Position numbers and translations under genes: made by a program. Shown here piece by piece: positions 1 through 5,358 of a DNA stretch of 19,533 bases (positions are counted from its first letter, which is position 1; each line of letters starts with the position of its first letter). The notes beneath the pieces were generated by a model. It was not told the origin of the DNA. It ran no database searches and saw nothing but the letters and a program-made list of their open reading frames with translations. The stretch is from Hyphomicrobium_A sp041659545 (GTDB lineage: Bacteria; Pseudomonadota; Alphaproteobacteria; Rhizobiales; Hyphomicrobiaceae): the NCBI GenBank assembly GCA_041659545.1, contig JBAZYB010000050.1, forward strand, positions 1 to 19,533, written 5' to 3'.

Positions 1-1
1 C

Positions 2-478
2 GACCTCGTCACCTGCCGACTTGCTGCGCACCACTTTCCGGACCCGGCCGCGTTCGTTGCCGAGAGCTTTCGTGTCTTGCGTCCGGGAGGCACCTTTGCG
101 CTGATCGACAACGTTGCCCCCGATGCGTCGATGTTGCCGCTGGCGACGCCGGCCGAGGTGCTCAACGCGGCGCGGACGTTCAACCATTATGAGAAGACGC
201 GCGATCCCAGTCATGCGCGGGCGTTACCGCTTTTTGAGTGGAAGATGCTGTTGTCGAAGGTGGGTTTTGCAGACGCGACCACCGAGCTGCTCGACCAACA
301 CATCGCCTTCGGCGCGTGGACCGAGCGCATGCGCTGTGCGCCAGAGACGGTGGAAGTGCTGAAGTCTATGCTGCATAAAGATGTGCTGCTGAATACGTTC
401 CTGCGCCCGCACGACGACAACGGCGAGCTGACCTTCACATTGCAGGAAGCCATCATCATCGCGCGCAAACCGGACTAG
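2..478 (+). CDS. Class I SAM-dependent methyltransferase, 5'-truncated by the window edge
   Basis: The reading frame is open from base 2, so this is the C-terminal 158 residues of a longer protein whose start lies outside the window. The first residues visible (DLVTCRLAAHHFPDP, then ESFRVLRPGG and FALID) match the post-motif II and motif III region of UbiE/Methyltransf_11-type enzymes: an acidic strand end, the HHFPDP stretch, then the helix and RPGG turn before strand 5. The AdoMet-binding glycine loop would lie upstream. The internal ATG at 77 falls inside this conserved fold and is not a real start. The substrate cannot be told from this half. The next gene starts two bases after the stop, which suggests co-transcription. 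Family call is firm; the specific reaction is unknown. Confidence 0.85.
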   Translation, partial: DLVTCRLAAHHFPDPAAFVAESFRVLRPGGTFALIDNVAPDASMLPLATPAEVLNAARTFNHYEKTRDPSHARALPLFEWKMLLSKVGFADATTELLDQHIAFGAWTERMRCAPETVEVLKSMLHKDVLLNTFLRPHDDNGELTFTLQEAIIIARKPD

Positions 479-480
479 CA

Positions 481-903
481 ATGCCAGACAAATTCGATTG
501 GCAGGCTATGAGTGCGCCCGATCTCGCGGCCTTCGAGGAAATGGCGCAGGTCGCCTGGCTGCGGTTGCCGGAGACGTTTCGTGCTCCGGCCGGCGGCGTG
601 CTGATCCGCATCGAAGATTTCGCTGCCGACGAGGTCCTGGACGCTCTCGGCATCGACGACCCATTCGACCTGCTCGGACTTTACCAGGGCGTCAGCCTCG
701 ACAAGAAGAGCGTCCTCGACGTTTCGGAGCAGCCAGATATGGTGTTCCTTTATCGCCGCGCCCTGCTCGACGAGTGGGCCAACTCGGGTGAGACGCTGGG
801 TGATCTGATTACGCATGTGCTGGTGCACGAAATCGGCCACCATTTCGGCTTTTCCGATGACGACATGGCACGTATCGAGGCGGCTGCCGGGGCGGATGCT
901 TGA
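481..903 (+). CDS. Small zincin-type metallopeptidase family protein (minimal metalloprotease-like)
   Basis: A 140-residue protein with no signal peptide or membrane segment, so probably cytosolic. Residues 116-129 read HEIGHHFGFSDDDM, a zinc-binding HExxH helix followed by a third His and an acidic turn, which is the signature of the minimal-metalloprotease-like family (formerly DUF1025, PF06262). An acidic N-terminal half with LIRIEDFA and FDLLGLYQG also fits that family, and the length is usual for it. The ATG sits two bases after the stop of the methyltransferase and no clear Shine-Dalgarno is visible, so translational coupling is likely. Physiological substrates of this family are not known to me; proteolytic activity is inferred from the motif. 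Confidence 0.88.
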   Translation: MPDKFDWQAMSAPDLAAFEEMAQVAWLRLPETFRAPAGGVLIRIEDFAADEVLDALGIDDPFDLLGLYQGVSLDKKSVLDVSEQPDMVFLYRRALLDEWANSGETLGDLITHVLVHEIGHHFGFSDDDMARIEAAAGADA

Positions 904-1015
904 GCGTCAACTCAAAACAATCCGCATTTGGGATGATTGGCCGGGCCGGCTTGTAACCGGCTGGGATCGGGGCCATTGTAGGTTCTGGGTTGAGTGGGAT
1001 TCCAAGAGACTGCCG

Positions 1016-1540
1016 ATGAGCATCCGCCGCGGTGTACGCCGCGTGGCCTGGGGCCTTGCTGCATTGATAGCGCTGTCGGCGCCGGGGCTCGCGCAGGATC
1101 CGCGGTCTCCGACGCCCGAGGAATATATTGCCCATACCAACGGCGAGGCGACGCTCGTTCCGCAGGGCGAATTCAAGCTCGACGGCGTTGGAATGTATTG
1201 CGGCACGCGCCCAACTGTCATCGACAACAATCTCGACGATTACGGCGCCGCCTACCCCGGCTTCCTGATCATGAACATGCGGCTTCTGTCACGCGTGACG
1301 ACGCCGGTGAAGCTGTGGATCTACTCGCACGAATGCGGGCACCAGTTCCGCGGCCCCGACGAGGAGACCGCCGACTGCTTCGCCGTCCAGCGCGGTCGCC
1401 GCCAGGGCTGGCTGTCGCCGGGTGGTGTGGAGGAGATCTGCCAGTTCATCTCCCCGGCCAAGGGCGACGCCATGCACTTTTCCGGCTCGCACCGGTGCGA
1501 ATACATGCGCCAGTGCTTCGGTGAGTTCGGCATCCGCTGA
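1016..1540 (+). CDS. Predicted secreted cysteine-rich protein with a HExxH zinc-peptidase motif
   Basis: This 174-residue protein starts at the ATG at 1016, after AAGAG about 6 bases upstream. The N-terminus has RR-containing basic residues, a hydrophobic core (about 11-24) and a likely signal peptidase I site after PGLA (residue 26), so export is expected. Residues 105-109 are HECGH, followed by DEETADCFAV at 115-124, an arrangement like the HExxH plus downstream acidic ligand of gluzincins. Six cysteines (62, 107, 121, 142, 161, 167) lie in the mature part, consistent with disulfides outside the cytoplasm. The frame stays open upstream to 815, but that part overlaps the previous gene and lacks coding character. 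I do not recognise a named family; peptidase activity is inferred. It is the second HExxH protein in a row. Confidence 0.72.
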   Translation: MSIRRGVRRVAWGLAALIALSAPGLAQDPRSPTPEEYIAHTNGEATLVPQGEFKLDGVGMYCGTRPTVIDNNLDDYGAAYPGFLIMNMRLLSRVTTPVKLWIYSHECGHQFRGPDEETADCFAVQRGRRQGWLSPGGVEEICQFISPAKGDAMHFSGSHRCEYMRQCFGEFGIR

Positions 1541-1550
1541 CGGCGTTTGA

Positions 1551-1566
1551 GTTCCCGATCGGGTAC
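1551..1566. promoter_or_regulatory. Palindromic operator-like site 1
   Basis: The sequence is GTTCCCGATCGGGTAC. The 7-bp arms are separated by a central AT and differ at one arm position (TAC instead of AAC). It starts 10 bases after the stop of the secreted-protein gene. Confidence 0.75.
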
Positions 1567-1600
1567 TTTCGGGGTTCTGGGGTCGTCTGGAGCGGGCTAT

Positions 1601-1616
1601 GTTCCTGTACGGGAAT
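1601..1616. promoter_or_regulatory. Palindromic operator-like site 2 (most diverged)
   Basis: The sequence is GTTCCTGTACGGGAAT, with two arm mismatches, so it is the weakest match of the five. It sits 50 bp from both neighbours, so the spacing is kept although the sequence has drifted. A TATGTT hexamer overlaps its left end at 1598-1603. Confidence 0.7.
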
Positions 1617-1650
1617 ATGGCGGGGTGATGCCGCTTCTCATGTACAAGAT

Positions 1651-1666
1651 GTTCCCGAACGGGTAC
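1651..1666. promoter_or_regulatory. Palindromic operator-like site 3
   Basis: The sequence is GTTCCCGAACGGGTAC, with one arm mismatch. It lies just upstream of a candidate -35 hexamer at 1675-1680. Confidence 0.75.
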
Positions 1667-1674
1667 TTTTGGTC

Positions 1675-1703
1675 TTGAAGGGCGGCTGTCGGGGTGATAT
1701 GTT
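1675..1703 (+). promoter_or_regulatory. Candidate sigma-70-type promoter of hipBA
   Basis: TTGAAG at 1675-1680 and TATGTT at 1698-1703 are separated by 17 bp, and each matches the consensus at four of six positions. The -10 overlaps operator-like site 4 by three bases, and site 3 lies just upstream of the -35. Transcription would start near 1710 and give an untranslated leader of roughly 85 bases. This is a pattern match only. Confidence 0.4.
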
Positions 1704-1716
1704 CCCGAACGGGAAC
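1701..1716. promoter_or_regulatory. Palindromic operator-like site 4 (best copy)
   Basis: The sequence is GTTCCCGAACGGGAAC. Both 7-bp arms are perfectly complementary around a central AA. It overlaps the candidate -10 hexamer at 1698-1703 and would cover the expected transcription start, as a repressor site should. Confidence 0.8.
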
Positions 1717-1750
1717 AACGTGTCGATTGAGACGGCGAATCCCGTTGTAA

Positions 1751-1766
1751 CTTCCCGAGCGGGAAC
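1751..1766. promoter_or_regulatory. Palindromic operator-like site 5
   Basis: The sequence is CTTCCCGAGCGGGAAC, with a single mismatch at the outermost base pair. It ends 30 bases before the ATG of hipB. Confidence 0.75.
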
Positions 1767-1796
1767 ATTCGTCAGCTTCACGGGCGAGCATCCATC

Positions 1797-2213
1797 ATGG
1801 CCAGAGAGAGAAACCGCAGAGCATCCGATGCCCGGGCCGAAGATCTGGGGCCCGAGGGGACGGAGACTGCCTTGCGGGAGGCCTCGCAGCAGGGCTTCGC
1901 AGCGGCGCGCCCCGACGTCGAGAACGCAGCCGGCGAGCAGGCCCGACATTTCGGCGCGCTGGTTCGTGAGCGGCGCGAGGCGCTCGGCATGCGGCAGGAC
2001 GACCTGGCGCTCGCAACCGGTGTCGGCCGGCGCTTCATCCTGGAACTGGAGGGCGGGAAGGCCTCCTGCCAAATCGGCCGGGCGCTGGTCGTGGCAGCAG
2101 CGGTGGGCCTCAGGCCCTTCGATCTAATGCATGCCAACAACGGCGACGACGACGCGCTGCTCCCAGACCTGGCGGACGACCTGCCGGAGTTGATGGACGA
2201 CGACCGTGGCTGA
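1797..2213 (+). CDS. hipB: HipB-type antitoxin, Xre-family repressor
   Basis: A 138-residue protein with an Xre/HTH_3 helix-turn-helix domain at about 51-110: GALVRERREALGMRQDDLA, then ATGVGRRFILELEGGKAS and a hydrophobic dimer helix. This layout is typical of HipB and y4mF-type regulators, which neutralise HipA and repress their own operon. The first 50 residues are a charged extension without recognised fold, which is long for HipB. The ATG at 1797 has only a weak ribosome site (GGGCGAG). A TTG at 1872 has GGAG six bases upstream and would give 113 residues, so the true start is open. The acidic tail (DDDALLPDLADDLPELMDDD) is unusual. The 3' end overlaps hipA by 8 bases, implying coupled translation. 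Confidence 0.9.
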   Translation: MARERNRRASDARAEDLGPEGTETALREASQQGFAAARPDVENAAGEQARHFGALVRERREALGMRQDDLALATGVGRRFILELEGGKASCQIGRALVVAAAVGLRPFDLMHANNGDDDALLPDLADDLPELMDDDRG

Positions 2214-3543
2214 GCTCACCGTCTATTACGAGAGCCGTGTCGTTGGCACCATCGAGGTGCACGCCGACGGCCCGAGCTTCTCCTACGCGCCCGAATGGCT
2301 GTCGACGCGCGGCGCCTTTCCGGTGTCGCTGCTGATGCCGCTGTCCCCGCGACGTGTCCCTCCGCGGCTGTTCCTGCCGTGGGCGGCCAACCTGCTGCCG
2401 GAGTCTACACAACTCAAGGCGATCGGATTGCAGCTCGGGGCTGCGCCCAGCGACGTCATCGGCATCCTCAGCGAGCTTGGGCGGGACACCGCCGGAGCGT
2501 TGTCGATCGGGGAGCCGGGCACCACCAGCACGCAAGGTTGGAAGCCGATCGCCAACGAGAAAATGCTCGAGAAGATTCTCACCGAGCTGCCGTCGAAACC
2601 GTTCCTTGTCGGCGAGGACGGCGTCTCCATGTCGCTCGCCGGCGTGCAGACGAAGCTCGGCGTGGCCATCGATGCGCGCGGACGCGTCTGCGTGCCGATC
2701 AACGGCGCTCCGTCGACGTGGATCTTGAAGCCCGATGCAGAGCGCCTCTTCGGCGGCGTGCAGAACGAGGCGCTGTGCCTTACGCTGGCAAAACGCCTCG
2801 GCCTCAACGCGCCGGAAGTGACGACCGGCAAGGCCGGAAAGCGCACCTATCTGATGGTGAAACGCTACGACCGCGTCGAGCAGGCCGGCCGGTGGCGGCG
2901 CCTGCATCAAGAGGATTTCTGCCAGGCGCTCGGCAAGCCGCCCTCGGCTAAATACGAATCGAACCAGACGGGCATTCCGGGACCGACGCTGGCGGAGATA
3001 TTCGCCACGACGCGCCATGCCATGCAGGCGCCCGACATCATCAACCTGCTCGATTACGTGATCTTCAACGTCATCGCCTGCAACACCGACGCGCACGCGA
3101 AGAACTATTCGATGATGATCTCCGGGAAAGGCTTCAAGCTGGCGCCGATCTACGATGTGATGTGCGGGCAGGCTTGGGAGCACGTGACGCGCAACATGGC
3201 GCAGAAGATCGCCGGCAAGAGCCGGGGCGAGCATTTGAAGCGACGCCATTGGTTGCGTTTTGCAGCCGACGTCGGCCTCAACGGACCGCGCCTCATCGCG
3301 CGCGTCGAGGCGTTGGCGAAGGGGGCACTCGTGGAGACGCGCAACGCCGGCGCAGACGTCGCGGCAATGCCGGCCGGCGGCCATCCGCTCATTGAAACGG
3401 TGTCCACAGCGATCGAGAAGCGCGCTCGCGCGCTGCTATCGGGCCTTGCCGACGAGCTGGGCACTGAGCAGGAAGCCCCACCTGTGAAAACTGCGGCCAT
3501 CAAAGGCCGTAGAGTCTCGAAGCCGAAAGCACGCCCGGCGTAA
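2206..3543 (+). CDS. hipA: HipA-family serine/threonine kinase toxin
   Basis: A complete 445-residue HipA-like kinase. The N-terminal HipA-N1 domain is about 5-105. The kinase lobe shows SLAGVQTK at 143-150 (S143 corresponds to the inhibitory autophosphorylated serine of E. coli HipA), WILKPD with the ATP-contacting lysine K175, NE at 187-188, the catalytic loop NTDAHAKN at 293-300 with D295, and IYDV with metal-binding D317. All key residues are intact, so the toxin is predicted active. Characterised relatives inactivate aminoacyl-tRNA synthetases and trigger growth arrest; the target here is unknown. The start is GTG at 2206, overlapping hipB by 8 bases. A Lys/Arg-rich tail (about 428-445) follows the catalytic domain. 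A terminator lies 36 bases after the stop. Confidence 0.95.
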   Translation: MAELTVYYESRVVGTIEVHADGPSFSYAPEWLSTRGAFPVSLLMPLSPRRVPPRLFLPWAANLLPESTQLKAIGLQLGAAPSDVIGILSELGRDTAGALSIGEPGTTSTQGWKPIANEKMLEKILTELPSKPFLVGEDGVSMSLAGVQTKLGVAIDARGRVCVPINGAPSTWILKPDAERLFGGVQNEALCLTLAKRLGLNAPEVTTGKAGKRTYLMVKRYDRVEQAGRWRRLHQEDFCQALGKPPSAKYESNQTGIPGPTLAEIFATTRHAMQAPDIINLLDYVIFNVIACNTDAHAKNYSMMISGKGFKLAPIYDVMCGQAWEHVTRNMAQKIAGKSRGEHLKRRHWLRFAADVGLNGPRLIARVEALAKGALVETRNAGADVAAMPAGGHPLIETVSTAIEKRARALLSGLADELGTEQEAPPVKTAAIKGRRVSKPKARPA

Positions 3544-3579
3544 GGCTTGCGTTTGTCCAAGTGACCGCCGTGCAGCGTC

Positions 3580-3612
3580 CGTCGTGGCCGCCTGCGCGGC
3601 CACGACGTTTTT
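3580..3612 (+). terminator. Intrinsic terminator after hipA
   Basis: A perfect 12-bp stem (CGTCGTGGCCGC at 3580-3591 and its complement at 3596-3607) with a CTGC tetraloop is followed by five T at 3608-3612. It sits between the convergent hipA and the minus-strand gene ending at 3620. There is no T-run on the other strand, so it works mainly for hipBA. Confidence 0.85.
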
Positions 3613-3619
3613 GCAGGGG

Positions 3620-4492
3620 CTAGCGGACGCGGCGGGGGTTTTTGTAGAGGTCGGATTCCTGCGCATCGAGCTTCGGCTTGATCTTGCCTCTGTCGACATC
3701 GCGCCAAAGCCGGCGCAGATGGCGGCGGCAATCATGGTTGAAGACCTGCAGTGCGCTGAACAACTGCAGCACCGTGAGAAGGCGGCGATCGACGTGCTCG
3801 ACGCGCACCTTGCCTTTCCACTTGCCCCCGATTGAGAAGACCTTGCCGTCGAGGTGGCCGATCTTGCGACCCTGCTGATCAAAAAGCGTGTAGTCGCCGC
3901 CGAGATTGATGAAGTCCCGCTTCAGTCGATAGAAGATCGGCTGGCCATCGGAGCCGACGATAAAGAAGCCGAAGTTCTCCGGCATCAGCGGCCACTTATT
4001 GGCCGAGCGTTCCAGATAGACGACGAAGTCGTCCTGGTCCGTATTGATCGAAAAGGTCATCACCGGCAGGCCGCGTGAGGCGATGGTCTGCTGCAGTGAG
4101 CGGCCGACCATCAGATCCATGGTCGCGCGCCAGTTGAGCGAATCGTTGAACAGTTTGAAAATCAGGCGCTTGTCTTTGGTCTCGGCCCCTTTCCAGACGT
4201 CTTCGCGGTAACCGATGAGGCCGGTGCGCTCACCGCCCTCGATAACCTCGGCGAAGATGTCCATGTCGGACGTGAACTGGCGCGACTTGGCGCGATTGCG
4301 CGTATGTTTGTAGATGCCGAACTCGGTGGCGTTGAGATCGGTGATCCAGATGTCGACGATGAAGTGATAAAAGCCGTTCTTGACCGCCTTGGCGGCGGTG
4401 GCCTTGGTGACGCCGGGGATTTTCGTCACTTCCCCGCGGGCGTCGTTTGCTGCATCAGAGACAGCGGCATCAACTCGTGCGGCGGCGGTCAT
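3620..4492 (-). CDS. Conserved-looking hypothetical protein, possible LURP-one/tubby-like region
   Basis: A 290-residue protein that I do not recognise by name. The start is well supported by GGAGG at 4499-4503, six bases before the ATG. No signal peptide or transmembrane helix is visible. Residues 1-40 are Ala-rich and low complexity, 41-150 are mixed, and 172-230 show a strand-turn-strand pattern (FGFFIVGSDGQPIFYRLKRD, then YTLFDQQGRKIGHLDG and FSIGGKWKG) that resembles the repeated beta hairpins of LURP-one-related/tubby C-terminal folds. The last 50 residues are basic (CRRHLRRLWRD and KNPRRVR). It converges on hipA with a terminator in between, and lies upstream in coordinates of yggS on the same strand with a 94-bp gap. 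Real gene likely; function unknown, fold assignment weak. Confidence 0.72.
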   Translation of the reverse strand: MTAAARVDAAVSDAANDARGEVTKIPGVTKATAAKAVKNGFYHFIVDIWITDLNATEFGIYKHTRNRAKSRQFTSDMDIFAEVIEGGERTGLIGYREDVWKGAETKDKRLIFKLFNDSLNWRATMDLMVGRSLQQTIASRGLPVMTFSINTDQDDFVVYLERSANKWPLMPENFGFFIVGSDGQPIFYRLKRDFINLGGDYTLFDQQGRKIGHLDGKVFSIGGKWKGKVRVEHVDRRLLTVLQLFSALQVFNHDCRRHLRRLWRDVDRGKIKPKLDAQESDLYKNPRRVR

Positions 4493-4586
4493 CGTGGGCC
4501 TCCAGCGTCATGCGAATCAGTTGCATGAGCCTAGCATCGGGCGATGGCCAACAGTCCCGCACCGCTGAAAACCCATTGGAAAACCG

Positions 4587-5279
4587 TCAAACCTTGGGGC
4601 GGGTGCCGAAAATGGCACTGCCGACGCGCAGATGCGTTGCACCAAAGGCGACGGCAGTCTCGTAATCCTCGCTCATGCCCATCGACAGTCCGGTGAGCCC
4701 GTTTTCGGCCGCGAGCTTGGAGAGGAACGCAAAGTGGATCGCGGGCTCCTCGTCGACGGGCGGAATGCACATCAGGCCAGCGATCTTGAGCCTCAGGTCG
4801 TCGCGGCAGAGGCGCAGCAGCTCTGGCAGTTCGGCCGGGGTGACGCCGGCCTTTTGCGGTTCCTCGCCGGTGTTGACCTGGATGAAAAGCTCGAGCGGCT
4901 TGTGCTGACGACTCATCTCCTCGGCAATGGCGCGGGCGATCTTCGGCCTGTCGATGGAATGAATGGCGTCGAACAGCTCGACCGCCTCCTTGGCCTTGTT
5001 GGACTGCAAAGGGCCGATCAGGTGCAGGCGCACGTCGGGGAATTGCGCCTTCAGCGCCGGCCACTTGCCTTTGGCCTCCTGGACGCGGTTCTCACCGAAA
5101 TGGCACTGGCCGGCCCGCAGGACGGGCAGAATCTCAGCGGCTTCAAAGGTCTTGGACACGGCGATGAGGTCGACATCGGCGGGATCGCGCCCCGCCTCGC
5201 GCGCGGCCGCGGCTATGCTAGCCTGCACTTTGGCCAATTGTTCTGCAGCTCCCGCCGCCATATCCGTGTCCGGTGTCAT
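4587..5279 (-). CDS. yggS: YggS/PROSC-family pyridoxal phosphate homeostasis protein
   Basis: A 230-residue protein of the YggS/PLPBP family, which binds pyridoxal 5'-phosphate and helps keep B6 vitamers in balance; no catalytic reaction is established. Family signatures are clear: AVSKT with the Schiff-base lysine K43, FGENRVQEA at 61-69, HLIGPLQSNKAK at 86-97, FIQVNTGEEPQKAG, GLSMGMSEDYE, and the C-terminal RVGSAIFGTR that closes the phosphate site. Length is normal. The ATG at 5279 has AAGG about six bases upstream; a second in-frame Met at residue 7 is possible. It is divergent from leuS with 79 bp between the starts. Confidence 0.96.
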   Translation of the reverse strand: MTPDTDMAAGAAEQLAKVQASIAAAAREAGRDPADVDLIAVSKTFEAAEILPVLRAGQCHFGENRVQEAKGKWPALKAQFPDVRLHLIGPLQSNKAKEAVELFDAIHSIDRPKIARAIAEEMSRQHKPLELFIQVNTGEEPQKAGVTPAELPELLRLCRDDLRLKIAGLMCIPPVDEEPAIHFAFLSKLAAENGLTGLSMGMSEDYETAVAFGATHLRVGSAIFGTRPKV

Positions 5280-5358
5280 CCGACCGCCTTGACCCCAATG
5301 GTGCTTTAAGGCTCATTACGCCGCTCAAAGCCACCAAATCCTGAAAGTTCGACGCCGT

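Larger units (their letters stand above)
1551..1766. repeat. Array of five 16-bp palindromes at exact 50-bp pitch, probable HipB operators
   Basis: Five copies of a near-perfect inverted repeat with consensus GTTCCCGNNCGGGAAC begin at 1551, 1601, 1651, 1701 and 1751. Each is separated from the next by 34 bp of mostly unrelated sequence. The array fills the gap between the secreted-protein gene and hipB. HipB-type Xre repressors are known to bind several palindromic operators upstream of their own operon, which makes HipB the obvious ligand; this is inference. Faint similarity between units (TTTyGG after sites 1 and 3, CGGGGTGAT in the spacers after sites 2 and 3, TAT before sites 2 and 4) hints that the array grew by duplication of a 50- or 100-bp unit. 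Confidence 0.9.

Noticed and set aside
945..961. Hairpin GCCGG-N7-CCGGC before the secreted-protein gene as a terminator
   Set aside because: The stem is only 5 bp and no T-run follows.
1551..1766. CRISPR-like array
   Set aside because: Regular repeats and 34-bp spacers look suggestive, but the repeat is only 16 bp, varies between copies, is a full palindrome, and sits at a hipBA promoter with no cas gene in the window. Two spacers share sequence with each other.
1289..1768. Minus-strand ORF running through the palindrome array
   Set aside because: It is antisense to the secreted-protein gene, and its N-terminal part is just translation of the repeats. It has no family resemblance.
2110..3384. 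424-aa minus-strand ORF
   Set aside because: It is antisense to hipA in a high-GC region. The Arg/His-rich composition is typical of a shadow frame, and hipA carries all the catalytic motifs.
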